64,000 nt of DNA from Flavobacteriaceae bacterium (GTDB taxonomy: Bacteria; Bacteroidota; Bacteroidia; Flavobacteriales; Flavobacteriaceae): NCBI GenBank assembly GCA_030835825.1, contig JAURRA010000018.1, positions 32,632 to 96,631 of the forward strand, read 5' to 3'. The notes under the pieces were generated by a model, which saw only the letters and a program-made list of their open reading frames with translations, did no database searches and was not told the origin of the DNA. Positions 8,716-18,223 of this stretch are shown here, piece after piece (position 1 is the stretch's first letter; each line of letters begins with the position of its first letter). A program made the position numbers and the translations under genes.

Positions 8716-9268
8716 AGTGTTCAAAAAAGGTGATAAAGTTGCTCTTAAGGATGATGATATCTCGGGTGTTGTATTGGCTGTAATGGACAAAGAAGTGATA
8801 GTTCGCACGGCAGATGGGTTTGACATGTCGTTCGCCAATGATTTGTTGGTCAAAGAAGACACTAACTCTTTTTTAGCCGAAATGTCCCATGTATCCATTA
8901 TCGACGCGAAAGAATGGGCAGCCAAGTATAAATCTCAACCGAAATTATCGAAGTCTAGGAAACAATTGACACCGCCAATGGAAGTAGATTTGCATATCCA
9001 GCAACTGACGCATTCAATTAAAGGAATGACAAACCATGATATGCTGACACTTCAGATTAATACAGCCAAAAATCGACTTGAATTTGCCATCCAAAAAAAG
9101 ATTGCTCATATTATTTTTATTCATGGAGTAGGAGAAGGAGTGCTTCGAGAAGAACTGATATTCTTGTTAGGACATTACAGTGGTATTGAATTTTTTGACG
9201 CTCCCTATGCCAAGTATGGTATGGGCGCTACTCAAGTTTCCATCAGTCCCAATGCCAAAAGACACTGA
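8702..9268 (+). CDS. DUF2027 / Smr (MutS2 C-terminal-like) domain protein
   Basis: 188 aa. The N-terminal half (about 1-75) looks like the DUF2027 beta domain (FKKGDKVALKDDDISGVV). A linker leads to a C-terminal Smr domain with VDLHIQQL (about 98-105) and the diagnostic FIHGVGEGVLREEL (about 139-152), ending KYGMGATQVSI. Smr domains bind or cut nucleic acids; in MutS2 proteins they suppress recombination or rescue collided ribosomes. A free-standing DUF2027-Smr protein is common in Bacteroidota and its role is unproven. Translation probably couples with the upstream small membrane gene. Confidence 0.88.
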   Translation: MITNKVFKKGDKVALKDDDISGVVLAVMDKEVIVRTADGFDMSFANDLLVKEDTNSFLAEMSHVSIIDAKEWAAKYKSQPKLSKSRKQLTPPMEVDLHIQQLTHSIKGMTNHDMLTLQINTAKNRLEFAIQKKIAHIIFIHGVGEGVLREELIFLLGHYSGIEFFDAPYAKYGMGATQVSISPNAKRH

Positions 9269-9347
9269 TATCTAGATTACAAATAAAATCCGTTGGCTTT
9301 TAACTTCTAATCATTTAAATTTGGTCTGGATTTTAAAGAAGATATAA

Positions 9348-10502
9348 GTGGAATCACATTACTTTGATAATGCGGCAACAACTTGCTTAAGACCAGAAGT
9401 GGTTTCGGTAATGTCTGAGGTTCTTAACAATTGCTACGGAAACCCTTCCTCAAGTCATAGTTTTGGCCGACAGGCAAAATCACAAATAGAGAACGCTAGA
9501 AAACAGATTGCAGAGTCTATTGGAGCAACTGCTTCGGAAATTGTTTTCACCTCGGGAGGAACAGAAGCGGATAATCAAATCCTACGTGCCGCTGTCCGAG
9601 ATATGGGTGTTACACGAATAATCTCGTCAAAAATCGAACACCACGCAGTCTCGCATACGCTTGATCAATTGATTGTTGAATACGGTCTAAAGGTCGTGTT
9701 TGTCGATCTGCATGAGAATGGTGAGGTTGACGTGAATCACTTGCAGCAGCTTCTTGAGTTTCAGGATGGCATGACCTTGGTGAGTTTGATGCATATTAAT
9801 AATGAAATAGGCGTGAAGATAGACCTTGATGAGGTAGCTCAGTTATGTAAAGCCAATGGGGCCTTGTTTCACAGCGACACTGTTCAAACAATAGGTCATT
9901 ATCATATCAATATGGCTCAAACCCCAGCGGATTTTATCGTAGCTAGTGCTCATAAGTTTCACGGCCCAAAGGGAGTGGGGTTTGCTTACATAAGAAAAAA
10001 TACTAATCTGAAGCCTCTGATTTTTGGTGGCTCGCAAGAACGTGGACATCGTGCTGGAACAGAAAGTGTTCATAATATTATAGGGATGGCGAAGGCCTTA
10101 GAAATATCTTTAGATAAACTAGAACAAGAAAAAAAATTTATTACCTCCTTGAAAGTGCATTTTGTAAATAGAATAACATCTGAATTACCTGATGTTAGAT
10201 TTAATGGAGATTCTGACCGAGCCGATCATAATACTTATACCCTAGTTAACGTTTGCCTTCCGATACCTGCCGAAAAAGCACCCTTGCTTTTATTTCAGTT
10301 AGACTTGAAGGGTATTGCTTGTTCAAAAGGCAGCGCCTGTCAAAGTGGTAGTGATGCTGGTTCGCATGTGTTGTCAGCTATTTTAACCAAGGAAGAATTG
10401 GCAAAACCGTCGATTAGATTTTCATTTTCAGCTATGAATACTCTGGCAGAGATTGACTTCCTTGTGGATGTTCTCAAGGAATTGTCTTCTCCGACAGCCT
10501 AA
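9348..10502 (+). CDS. Cysteine desulfurase (NifS/IscS-like), GTG start
   Basis: 384 aa. Releases sulfur from cysteine as an enzyme persulfide for Fe-S cluster or tRNA thiolation chemistry, using PLP. Seen: YFDNAATT at the N-terminus, FTSGGTEADNQ, the PLP lysine in SAHKFHGPKGVGF, GGSQERGHRAGTES, and the active-site cysteine in CSKGSACQSGS. The start is GTG: a TAA immediately precedes it in frame, and the first ATG inside would remove the conserved DNAATT. No scaffold or Suf genes are adjacent, so whether it is a housekeeping IscS or a dedicated enzyme is open. It overlaps the convergent TonB receptor gene by 4 bases. Confidence 0.93.
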   Translation: MESHYFDNAATTCLRPEVVSVMSEVLNNCYGNPSSSHSFGRQAKSQIENARKQIAESIGATASEIVFTSGGTEADNQILRAAVRDMGVTRIISSKIEHHAVSHTLDQLIVEYGLKVVFVDLHENGEVDVNHLQQLLEFQDGMTLVSLMHINNEIGVKIDLDEVAQLCKANGALFHSDTVQTIGHYHINMAQTPADFIVASAHKFHGPKGVGFAYIRKNTNLKPLIFGGSQERGHRAGTESVHNIIGMAKALEISLDKLEQEKKFITSLKVHFVNRITSELPDVRFNGDSDRADHNTYTLVNVCLPIPAEKAPLLLFQLDLKGIACSKGSACQSGSDAGSHVLSAILTKEELAKPSIRFSFSAMNTLAEIDFLVDVLKELSSPTA

Positions 10503-12985
10503 AATGAGGCGCCAACCCTAAAATTGATAATTCGGGAAGTCAAGTAATTTGGAATGGCGTATTGTAATTTGGAATAAGAATCACGGACCCAAGTATTTGT
10601 GATAGAATTTTGTACGTTGAAGATGTTAAATAACTCCAAACCTAAGTTTAGAGTTTTCAGGAGGCTTGTTCTTGTTGGTTTGCTATTTTGAATCATGCTA
10701 TAAGTCAAACCTAAATCCGCCCTTTTATAATCTGGCAACCTGTTTTGATATTGATAAGCATCGGCATAACTGGGTGATCCGCCAGGAACCCCTGTTTGAT
10801 AGACCAAATTCAGATACATTTTTAAGTTGGGCATATTAGGAACGTAGTCTTGAAATAAAACACCAAACTTTAACCGTTGGTCAGTGGGACGGGCGATGTA
10901 ACCTCTATTACTAATATTTTCCTCTGTCTTCAAATATCCGAAACTAAACCAGGACTCTGTGCCGGGAACGAATTCACCATTTAATCTCAAATCTAATCCA
11001 TAGGCATAGCCCTGAGAACTGTTGTTCGCCGCATATCGAATACGAACATTTTCTACGGTGTATGGATTGAGGTTGTCAAGTTTTTTATAATACAGTTCAG
11101 AGTTGAATTTGAAAGGTCTATTCCACATTTCAAAGCTGTAGGTATTGCCCAGCACTGCGTGCAACGATCTTTGGGCGTCAACATTCGCTACCACTTGGCC
11201 TTCAATATTTCTCAATTCGCGATAAAAAGGTGGTTGATAATAAATTCCCGCACCAAATCGCCAAAGCATACTGCTATGGTTTTTTGGTTTTAGAGCGAAT
11301 TGACCCCGTAAGCTCCACACATGTTGTTTGTTCGAAAGCCCGTCCTTTACATTGACTTGCCATGAATGTACTCGCGTGCCAATATTGGCGAAAATTTCGT
11401 TGCCATTGACCTCGCCTTTATAACTATACTGCGCATAGGCTTGAATCCGATCAATTGTTACAAATTGCGTCACTCTGACATTCTTGAAAGGGATCAAGGG
11501 ACCTACAGATGGTTGGTAAGGTTGGTTTTGAAAAACTCCGAGATCAGGTGGGTGAATAGAAAATCCTGCCGAATCTATTACCTCCCATTCCACTAAACGG
11601 TCTCGGATATCTTCACGATTATATTTTGCCGACCATGACCATACATGTTGGTTGCGTTTATATTCTCCCTTGACTTCGGCAGATGCAATGAGGGCGTCTA
11701 GATCGTTTCGGCCATGATTCAATTGACTTCCAATGGCTTGGACAAAACTAACGTCGCCAAAGTCCTCATCCCCAATATTACTATTAACCTCTCCGAGACT
11801 GTACTGCGCGAGAATGTCAAAATACTCTTGCTCTACCGTATGAAAAATAGAGCCGATGGCATTGAAATGAAGTTTAGAATTGGGTTTGAAGTTCACCGTG
11901 AAAGCACTGTTGAGTGTTTGGTAGCGGTCTTTTTCTCTACCTTCATAAAGTACTCTTAGGGCAATGGGCTGGTCGATGGTTCCAAAATTCGTTTCTCTGG
12001 ACTTGGGTTCATAATGGTATGCGTTTAAGCTGGCGTTGCCCAAAAAGCCATAACTCCATTTTCTATTGGCGCGATATGTCAATAATAATTGTAAATCTCC
12101 AAAAGCTGGTTTGAAGTTGGTCTCTATGTCTTGAGAATTAACAAGAAGACTGTTATTTCGATACCTAATTCCTGTAAGGACACTCCACTTATCATTAGCG
12201 GAAACTCCTTCGAGGGTTGCAGAGAACCCGAGAAGACTGAGATCTACTGAGGCTGCGTTGGATGAAGGTTTTCTGTACTCAATATCCAAAACACTTGACA
12301 TTTTGTCGCCATACTTAGCCTGAAAGCCCCCCGCCGAAAATTTCAGATTGTTGACCAAATTACTATTCACAAAACTCAATCCTTCTTGTTGTCCTGATCT
12401 AATTAGAAAAGGGCGGTAGATTTCTATCCCATTGACGTAAACTAAATTTTCGTCAAAATTACCACCTCTAACATTGTATTGGGTGCTCAATTCGTTTGAA
12501 ATAGAAACTCCAGGTAAGGTTTTTAGAATATTCTCTACTCCTGGCTGGGCTCCTTTTATTGTTCTTAGGATCGCTGGCGCGATGGTTATTATACCCTCAG
12601 CTCGATCTCTATTTGTTCGGTTAATCACAACTGGCGCAATCTGCTCAAGATTGTCTTGAAGCACTGGATTGAATTCGAAGGACTCATTCGCAGTTAAATT
12701 AAAAGTAGCTATCAATCCTTCAAAACTCAAATGTGTAAAGGTTACGCTAACATTCTGATTTGAGGGAATTTCAAGGAGATAGAAGCCGTTGCTATTGGAT
12801 GTGGTTCCATCATTTGTAGTGCTGATATTTACATCAGTAATTGGTCTATTGTTTGTGTCTAAGATGACGCCAGTTAACACAGCGTTTTGAGCCATAAGAC
12901 CCAAACTGAATAGGATACAGCATAGGGTAACAGAAAAAACTCGGATGTTTGGAAATCCTTTATTGACGGTAGAAGACACTTTCAA
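10499..12985 (-). CDS. TonB-dependent receptor with carboxypeptidase-like N-domain
   Basis: About 828 aa. A signal segment (VFSVTLCCILFSLGLMAQ) is followed by a CarboxypepD_reg-like domain (about 35-115), a plug (LKTLPGVSISNELSTQYNVRGG, VYVNGIEIYRP, GGFQAKYGDKMSSVLDIEYR) and a 22-strand type barrel ending in RVGASF. It takes up an unknown ligand across the outer membrane using TonB energy. There is no SusD partner, so a polysaccharide substrate is not indicated. No ATG fits the N-terminus: I place the start at TTG 12985 (TTG-AAA, as in other genes here); TTG 13003 is an alternative. Either way it overlaps the end of the M23 peptidase gene, implying one operon. Confidence 0.88.
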   Translation of the reverse strand: MKVSSTVNKGFPNIRVFSVTLCCILFSLGLMAQNAVLTGVILDTNNRPITDVNISTTNDGTTSNSNGFYLLEIPSNQNVSVTFTHLSFEGLIATFNLTANESFEFNPVLQDNLEQIAPVVINRTNRDRAEGIITIAPAILRTIKGAQPGVENILKTLPGVSISNELSTQYNVRGGNFDENLVYVNGIEIYRPFLIRSGQQEGLSFVNSNLVNNLKFSAGGFQAKYGDKMSSVLDIEYRKPSSNAASVDLSLLGFSATLEGVSANDKWSVLTGIRYRNNSLLVNSQDIETNFKPAFGDLQLLLTYRANRKWSYGFLGNASLNAYHYEPKSRETNFGTIDQPIALRVLYEGREKDRYQTLNSAFTVNFKPNSKLHFNAIGSIFHTVEQEYFDILAQYSLGEVNSNIGDEDFGDVSFVQAIGSQLNHGRNDLDALIASAEVKGEYKRNQHVWSWSAKYNREDIRDRLVEWEVIDSAGFSIHPPDLGVFQNQPYQPSVGPLIPFKNVRVTQFVTIDRIQAYAQYSYKGEVNGNEIFANIGTRVHSWQVNVKDGLSNKQHVWSLRGQFALKPKNHSSMLWRFGAGIYYQPPFYRELRNIEGQVVANVDAQRSLHAVLGNTYSFEMWNRPFKFNSELYYKKLDNLNPYTVENVRIRYAANNSSQGYAYGLDLRLNGEFVPGTESWFSFGYLKTEENISNRGYIARPTDQRLKFGVLFQDYVPNMPNLKMYLNLVYQTGVPGGSPSYADAYQYQNRLPDYKRADLGLTYSMIQNSKPTRTSLLKTLNLGLELFNIFNVQNSITNTWVRDSYSKLQYAIPNYLTSRIINFRVGASF

Positions 12986-14660
12986 ATGTAGTACTATTTC
13001 CAATATTATCAGTTACAATCACTTTTAATTTATTCTCTTCCTGATCAATGACTCCATCGTTAAAGTCATAGGTCAAGGTGCCCGTTTTGGACTCATATTC
13101 CATTAAAATCCATTTACCGTTTATGGTGGCTTGGTAAGCACTAATGCCAGAGAAATCGTCACTAATCTTCAGTTTGAGGTATCTGTATTTTGACATCCAT
13201 TGACCTGAAGTGAAATTGCTAGGACGAACAACCGGTGGGGTGCGGTCTTCGGCCAAAGTGTATCTGGAAAATGATTTGGTGTACGCACTCAATTGATCTC
13301 CTTTTCGGCTTGTGGACATTGGGTACATGGTTCTGTTTCTTCCCCAAACGCTCGCTATCAATAGATATTTTCTGTCTTCTAAAGCATAACTGCTAATATC
13401 GAAACTTATGAGAAATGATTTTTGAGCTGCTGATATAGGACCTCTGATTTGGAGTGTATCATTATTGTTTATAATAGAAATCGGGACATCTTCGTAAAAA
13501 CAATTTTTAGGAAAATACGAACTGATGTGTCCTTCTCGAATATTGAAATCTTCTTCATAGGGTATGATGATATCATTGGAAGAGTCGGAAACTATTTCCT
13601 CTGATTGAGGCTCGGAAAAGGTAAGAGGAACAATAATGGTGGTTTTATTTCCAGTATAATCTGTTACTAAAACTTCGTAGACCACACTTTGATTGGGTTC
13701 CACCTGTACCACACCATTTTGAATAACATTTTTATATAAACTCAGCGGATTATTACTTTTCTTAAATAAGAGTTGAAGTCTTCTTTTGTTTTTTTCATAA
13801 TATTCAAAATCGATTAATCGGTTAATGTGCTTGCTTTCATCGAATGAAAATTTGTTAAAATCCAGCAGAAAATTTTGTTGCCCATTGATTTTGGTTTCAA
13901 TACCAGTCAACCCATTTTTGTTGGCGGCTTTATCTAAACGATCAAAGGCCTCAATAGCAAATCCAATATCTCCTGCTGCTGAAATTGATTCTGAGGTGTA
14001 ATTTCCCTGATCATTACGTGTCAGTCTCAGTTTAGTGCGCTGCCTCTGGTGATTCACGTGGGCATCACTGGAAAGCGCATAGGCATAGAGGCCTTCAATA
14101 ACTGGTGATTGGTTGTCATCAACCACTAAACCGAATAGCATGGGATTCATCGGTCGTTGGTTGTTGTCTCTGATTTCAAAATGGAGGTGGGGAGCACTCG
14201 ATCCTCCTGTATTGCCGCTGTAGGCAACTACTTGGCCGGCGGCAATTTTAAGTTGATTTTTGGCAGGAAAACGCTCAATAACATAAGACTCACTGCTGTA
14301 TTGTTCGGACTTGATAAATGCTTCTATTTCTGGGCCGAATTTTTGAAGATGGGCATAAACGCTTGTATAACCATTGGGGTGGGTGATGTATAAAGCCTTG
14401 CCATATCCTCCTTCACGTATATTAATTCTACTTACATAACCTTCAGCGGCAGCGTAAACTTTAAGCCCCTCCCGTTGCTTTGTTTTTATATCCATTCCAG
14501 AATGGAAATGGTTTGATCTCAATTCGCCAAAGGTGCCTGCAAGGACAATAGGGATATCGAGCGGTTTTTGAAAATAACTTTGGGGATACGGACTGTTGTT
14601 TTGCCCAAAAGAGCAAGTGAAAATGGCTGTAGCCATAGATAGAATGAGACCCTTTTTCAT
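12960..14660 (-). CDS. M23 family metallopeptidase (LytM-type), exported
   Basis: 566 aa. A signal peptide (MKKGLILSMATAIFTCSFGQ) is followed directly by the M23 domain (about 35-170) with the zinc ligands HSGMD (HxxxD) and the HLHFE motif after GGSSAPHLH, so catalytic residues are complete. M23 enzymes cut peptidoglycan cross-bridges. The remaining 390 residues form beta-rich, Ig-like modules (VEPNQSVVYEVLVTDYTGNK) that may bind wall or envelope partners. It is cotranscribed with the TonB receptor and diverges from the ZapB-like/zapA genes. In Flavobacteria this block sits beside division genes, which fits a wall-remodelling role. Confidence 0.9.
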   Translation of the reverse strand: MKKGLILSMATAIFTCSFGQNNSPYPQSYFQKPLDIPIVLAGTFGELRSNHFHSGMDIKTKQREGLKVYAAAEGYVSRINIREGGYGKALYITHPNGYTSVYAHLQKFGPEIEAFIKSEQYSSESYVIERFPAKNQLKIAAGQVVAYSGNTGGSSAPHLHFEIRDNNQRPMNPMLFGLVVDDNQSPVIEGLYAYALSSDAHVNHQRQRTKLRLTRNDQGNYTSESISAAGDIGFAIEAFDRLDKAANKNGLTGIETKINGQQNFLLDFNKFSFDESKHINRLIDFEYYEKNKRRLQLLFKKSNNPLSLYKNVIQNGVVQVEPNQSVVYEVLVTDYTGNKTTIIVPLTFSEPQSEEIVSDSSNDIIIPYEEDFNIREGHISSYFPKNCFYEDVPISIINNNDTLQIRGPISAAQKSFLISFDISSYALEDRKYLLIASVWGRNRTMYPMSTSRKGDQLSAYTKSFSRYTLAEDRTPPVVRPSNFTSGQWMSKYRYLKLKISDDFSGISAYQATINGKWILMEYESKTGTLTYDFNDGVIDQEENKLKVIVTDNIGNSTTFESVFYRQ

Positions 14661-14779
14661 AGCTCCCGAAGTTAAAAAATCGGTTTCTCCCGTGCAAATA
14701 AAGGATCAATCCTTTTATGCAGATAGTATTGGATTACGAATAATACAAAAATTATATTGTAATTTGTCCATTTGAATCT

Positions 14780-14787
14780 TATCTTTG
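14780..14787 (+). promoter_or_regulatory. Promoter for the ZapB-like/zapA/6S/rny block
   Basis: TATCTTTG fits the -7 consensus; ATTG at 14756-14759 lies 20 bases upstream as a possible -33 box. The start codon is at 14810, so the leader is about 18 bases. Confidence 0.5.
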
Positions 14788-14809
14788 ATTTTAGTATTAG
14801 CCTGTCGAT

Positions 14810-15100
14810 ATGCAAGATGCATTACATACCTTAAAGTCAATTGAAAAGAGTTCATCGCTTTTGATGGAGCGCTATGATACTCTCCGAGAAAGTCACAAGG
14901 CCTTGCAGCTGGAGCTGGATTCGACAAAGTCTAAACTTGAGATGCAACAGCTTGATTTAGAAGAATGTCAGCATAAATTTCAGTCCTTGAAGCACGCTAA
15001 TACTTTGTTAGGTAGTGATAACGACAAACGAGATACAAAGCTCAAAATCAATACACTCATAAGAGAAATAGATACTTGTATAGCGCAATTATCGCAATAA
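14810..15100 (+). CDS. Small coiled-coil protein upstream of zapA (ZapB-like)
   Basis: 96 aa, almost entirely a predicted coiled coil with heptad leucines and many charged residues (MERYDTLRESHKALQLELDSTK). Such proteins directly before zapA are widespread in Bacteroidota and are sometimes mislabelled as a phenylalanyl-tRNA synthetase fragment. The stop is 6 bases before the zapA ATG. Size, coiled coil and neighbour suggest a ZapB-like partner at the division ring; this is inference from context, as coiled coils give little homology signal. Confidence 0.7.
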   Translation: MQDALHTLKSIEKSSSLLMERYDTLRESHKALQLELDSTKSKLEMQQLDLEECQHKFQSLKHANTLLGSDNDKRDTKLKINTLIREIDTCIAQLSQ

Positions 15101-15106
15101 AGGCAT

Positions 15107-15409
15107 ATGACCGATCACTTAAAAATAAAATTATCAATTGCTAATAGGATTTATCCTTTGAATATTGTGAAAGATCAGGAAGAGGGATTGCGACGCGCTG
15201 CACAAAAAATTGATCAAATGATAAAACAATTTGAGCAAAGCTATTCGGTTCGAGATAAGCAAGATGTATTGGCCATGTGTGCCCTGCAATTTGCCTCTCA
15301 AATTGAACAGCAAGACATTGATAAATCGGGTTTAGATGATAGCTTAAAAGATCGATTATTAGAAATCGATCAACAATTGAAAGCGCATTTGGATTCGAAC
15401 GTTCTTTAA
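15107..15409 (+). CDS. zapA: Cell division protein ZapA
   Basis: 100 aa. The N-terminal stretch LKIKLSIANRIYPLNIVKDQEEGLRRAAQKID is the ZapA beta-hairpin and helix, followed by the long dimerisation helix (KQDVLAMCALQFASQIE). ZapA bundles FtsZ filaments at midcell. It is tightly linked to the upstream coiled-coil gene. A structured RNA begins 15 bases after its stop; the zapA-6S RNA neighbourhood is also found in Proteobacteria, where ssrS lies beside zapA. Confidence 0.9.
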   Translation: MTDHLKIKLSIANRIYPLNIVKDQEEGLRRAAQKIDQMIKQFEQSYSVRDKQDVLAMCALQFASQIEQQDIDKSGLDDSLKDRLLEIDQQLKAHLDSNVL

Positions 15410-15423
15410 ATAAACAGTTATTA

Positions 15424-15593
15424 CTGCCTGTACTGGTGATTATTTTTGATAAACTCAACGAATAATTCTTATAAAAGGGGTGTATAAAGATTGTAAAAGC
15501 GAGCTGCCTTCGAGCAGATACTTGATCAGTTTTTGAGCCTCTAAGCTTAATTTATAGGAGTTTATGCAAATCATATCCAGTGCAGGCTTTTTA
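15424..15593 (+). ncRNA. ssrS: 6S RNA-like structured RNA between zapA and rny
   Basis: GCCTGTACTGG (15426-15436) pairs over 11 positions (one G-U) with CCAGTGCAGGC (15577-15587), and T5 follows at once, as in an intrinsic terminator. Inside it, TGATT (15437-15441) pairs with AATCA, and ATAAACTC pairs with GAGTTTAT, extending a long closing helix with small internal loops. The middle is a large, A/T-rich bubble with a CTGC-CTTCGA-GCAG hairpin. Length near 170-180 nt, a long closing stem, a central bubble and the position beside zapA are the 6S RNA plan; 6S RNA sequesters sigma-70-type polymerase. The 5' end is not defined by a clear promoter and it may be processed from the zapA transcript. 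Confidence 0.75.
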
Positions 15594-15611
15594 ATTTTTA
15601 AAAATAAAGTA

Positions 15612-17180
15612 ATGGACATAGTTTTTATAGCAGTTGGGATTTTAGGAGGGATTATACTAGGTTTGGTCATTTCCCGATTATCAGAGAAGTCTAGGGCCTC
15701 AAAAGTATTGGATCGAGCGAAAAGCGAGGCTGGTCAAATCATTAAGGAGGCTAAAACTAATGCGGAGAACATGAAGCGAGACAAAATGCTTCAAGCCAAA
15801 GAAAGATTCCTTGAGCTGAAAACCGAACATGAAAAAGTCATTCTAGATCGTGACCGCAAAATTTCTGAAGTAGAAAAACGACTTAGGGACAAAGAGTCTC
15901 AGTTGAACTCCGACTTAGCCAAAGTCAAACAATCGAATTCCGCTCATGCACAGGCCAAGCAAGATTATCAGAGAAGAGTAGAATTACTCGAAAAGCGTCA
16001 AGAAGATCTTGATAAGGCAAAAAATCAACAAATCAACCAACTAGAGGTCATTTCAGGCATGTCTGCTAGTGAAGCGAAAGAGCAGCTCTTTGAATCACTT
16101 AAAGACAAAGCGAAAAATGATGCCATGGCCTATACACAGGCTAAATTAGACGAAGCTCAGCTCACCGCCGAAAAAGAAGCAAAACGAATTATTATCAATA
16201 CGATTCAAAGGATAGGGACCGAAGAGGCAGTTGAAAACTGTGTATCGGTTTTCAACATTGAGTCCGATGATGTCAAAGGCCGAATCATTGGTAGAGAAGG
16301 CAGAAATATCAGGGCTTTAGAGTCTGCTACAGGAGTTGAAATCATTGTAGACGACACTCCTGAAGCGATCATTCTATCCTGTTTTGATCCTGTTCGTAGG
16401 GAAGTTGCCCGCTTGTCTTTGCACAAATTGGTCACCGATGGACGGATTCACCCTGCAAGAATTGAAGAGGTAGTGGCTAAGACCCTAAAGCAAATCAATC
16501 AGGAGATTATTGAGGTAGGTAAGAGAACAGTAGTTGATCTGGGTATCCATGGTCTCAATTCTGAATTGATCAAATTGGTTGGACGCATGAAATACCGGTC
16601 CTCATACGGACAAAATTTATTGCAGCATTCAAGAGAGGTTGCCAAACTCTGCGGCATAATGGCTTCAGAGCTTGGATTAAACGCTAAAATGGCCAAGAGG
16701 GCTGGATTGTTACACGATATTGGAAAAGTACCTGAGGCTGAGACTGATATGGAAACGCCACACGCTATTTTAGGGATGCAATGGGCCGAGAAATACGGTG
16801 AAAAACCTGAAATATGTAATGCCATTGGCGCGCATCACAATGAGATTGAAATGAAATATTTGATCTCACCCTTGGTTCAAGTGTGTGATGCTATTTCTGG
16901 GGCTAGACCAGGAGCGCGTCGGCAAGTTATGGATTCCTATATTCAACGATTAAAAGATTTAGAAGCAACAGCGTATAGCTTTCAGGGTGTTGAAAAGGCA
17001 TTTGCCATTCAAGCTGGTCGAGAACTTCGTGTCATTGTAGAAAGTGATAAAATTAGCGATGAGAATGCGGCCAAGTTATCCTTTGAAATAAGTCAGAAAA
17101 TACAAACAGAAATGACCTATCCCGGACAGGTTCGAGTGACTGTAATTCGTGAGACCAGAGCAGTAAACATTGCTACCTAA
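15612..17180 (+). CDS. rny: Ribonuclease Y
   Basis: 522 aa from the ATG at 15612 (MDIVFIAVG). An in-frame ATG at 15564 lies inside the 6S-like RNA and would put odd residues before the membrane anchor, so I reject it. Order: N-terminal membrane helix (1-22), long coiled coil (about 25-190), KH domain ([22 protein letters not shown], about 225-245), HD phosphodiesterase domain with [14 protein letters not shown] (about 375) and GAHHNEIE. RNase Y is a membrane-bound endonuclease that starts mRNA decay. It ends base-to-base with the convergent xerD gene. Confidence 0.96.
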   Translation: MDIVFIAVGILGGIILGLVISRLSEKSRASKVLDRAKSEAGQIIKEAKTNAENMKRDKMLQAKERFLELKTEHEKVILDRDRKISEVEKRLRDKESQLNSDLAKVKQSNSAHAQAKQDYQRRVELLEKRQEDLDKAKNQQINQLEVISGMSASEAKEQLFESLKDKAKNDAMAYTQAKLDEAQLTAEKEAKRIIINTIQRIGTEEAVENCVSVFNIESDDVKGRIIGREGRNIRALESATGVEIIVDDTPEAIILSCFDPVRREVARLSLHKLVTDGRIHPARIEEVVAKTLKQINQEIIEVGKRTVVDLGIHGLNSELIKLVGRMKYRSSYGQNLLQHSREVAKLCGIMASELGLNAKMAKRAGLLHDIGKVPEAETDMETPHAILGMQWAEKYGEKPEICNAIGAHHNEIEMKYLISPLVQVCDAISGARPGARRQVMDSYIQRLKDLEATAYSFQGVEKAFAIQAGRELRVIVESDKISDENAAKLSFEISQKIQTEMTYPGQVRVTVIRETRAVNIAT

Positions 17181-18071
17181 CTATGCCCTGGGGTGATGTT
17201 TGATTAATTGATCTCTGAGATGAGTTTTGTCTAAATGCATATATATTTCTGTTGTAGTAATGCTTTCATGTCCCAGCATCATTTGAATCGACCTTAAATC
17301 CGCCCCATTTTCAAGTAGATGTGTAGCAAAAGAGTGTCTAAAGGTATGTGGGGAAACTCTTTGCTTAATGTTCGCTTTAATGGCTAAAGTTTTGACAATT
17401 TCAAACACCATAGATCGGGTTAGTGATGTGCCTCTATTGTTGAGGAACAATATGTCTTCGAAACCCTTTTTTATTGTATACTGTTGGCGAGGTCCATGAC
17501 GGTAATTGTCTATTTGATTCTGAGTGTATTTAGGAATTGGGATTAATCGTTCTTTATTCCCTTTTCCCAGAACTTTGATAAAGTCCTCCTTAAAAAACAA
17601 ATCTGATAATCTCAAGCTTACTAATTCTCCCACTCTCAAGCCACAACTGTAAAATAGCTCAATGATAGCCTTGTTCCTTAAGCCATTGGATTGGCTAACA
17701 TCTATTTTATTGATCAACGCATCAATTTGAGCTGCGCTAAGGGTTGTGGGTAGTTTCCGCCCTAGTCTTGGCGATTCTATAAGGTCGAGAGGATTGTCTT
17801 TTCTAAACTCATTTAGGATGAGAAATTGAAAAAAATGTCTTAAACCAGAAATCATCCGTGCTTGCGTTCTTGGACTGTGAGTTTTGGAAATTTCGTAAAG
17901 GCAACTTTGGATTTCGCTACTTGTAATATGACAAGGTTCAGGAGTAGGGTCGTGCAAGCTATCCACCAGACGTTTGATGTCAGAAGAATAGCTTGCAATA
18001 GAATATTTTGAAAACCCTCGCTCCAACTTGAGGTAGTATTTAAAATTTTCGAGAGCCCCTTGCCAATCCAT
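17181..18071 (-). CDS. xerD: Site-specific tyrosine recombinase XerD
   Basis: 296 aa, usual length for a Xer recombinase. The N-terminal SAM-like core-binding domain (about 1-90) precedes the catalytic domain with Arg in GLRVGEL, Lys in LGKGNKERLIPI, HTFRHSFATHLL (HxxR), LGHESITTTEIYMHL with His and the nucleophilic Tyr. Xer recombinases resolve chromosome dimers at dif with FtsK. The neighbourhood is chromosomal housekeeping with no element genes, which supports XerD over a mobile integrase. XerC/XerD assignment follows family habit in Bacteroidota. Confidence 0.92.
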   Translation of the reverse strand: MDWQGALENFKYYLKLERGFSKYSIASYSSDIKRLVDSLHDPTPEPCHITSSEIQSCLYEISKTHSPRTQARMISGLRHFFQFLILNEFRKDNPLDLIESPRLGRKLPTTLSAAQIDALINKIDVSQSNGLRNKAIIELFYSCGLRVGELVSLRLSDLFFKEDFIKVLGKGNKERLIPIPKYTQNQIDNYRHGPRQQYTIKKGFEDILFLNNRGTSLTRSMVFEIVKTLAIKANIKQRVSPHTFRHSFATHLLENGADLRSIQMMLGHESITTTEIYMHLDKTHLRDQLIKHHPRA

Positions 18072-18166
18072 GCTTTAAAGATATGTTTTTATTGCGATTT
18101 CAAAGAATTAATAAAATCTGAATAATTACGATTTTTGGTATCATTTATAAATGATATTAACAATTA

Positions 18167-18198
18167 TTTGTTGATAAAAATAATTTTTTGTTAATTTG
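18167..18198 (+). promoter_or_regulatory. Promoter of the small outer-membrane protein gene
   Basis: TTTG at 18167-18170, a 20-base spacer and TTAATTTG at 18191-18198 match the Bacteroidota -33/-7 pair with one mismatch. The region is extremely A/T-rich, as expected for a strong promoter. The leader to the ATG at 18224 is about 20 bases. Confidence 0.55.
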
Positions 18199-18223
18199 CA
18201 CTGTTAACTTTAAACAACAAAAA

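Noticed and set aside
10499..14660. A polysaccharide utilisation locus around the TonB receptor.
   Set aside because: There is no SusD homologue, glycoside hydrolase or sensor nearby; the partner is an M23 peptidase.
15564..15611. ATG 15564 as the rny start.
   Set aside because: It lies within the 3' arm of the 6S-like RNA and would place polar residues before the membrane anchor; ATG 15612 begins the usual MDIVFIA N-terminus.
17181..18071. The tyrosine recombinase as a sign of a mobile element.
   Set aside because: Length, motifs and chromosomal neighbours fit XerD; no attachment repeats, cargo or composition change nearby.
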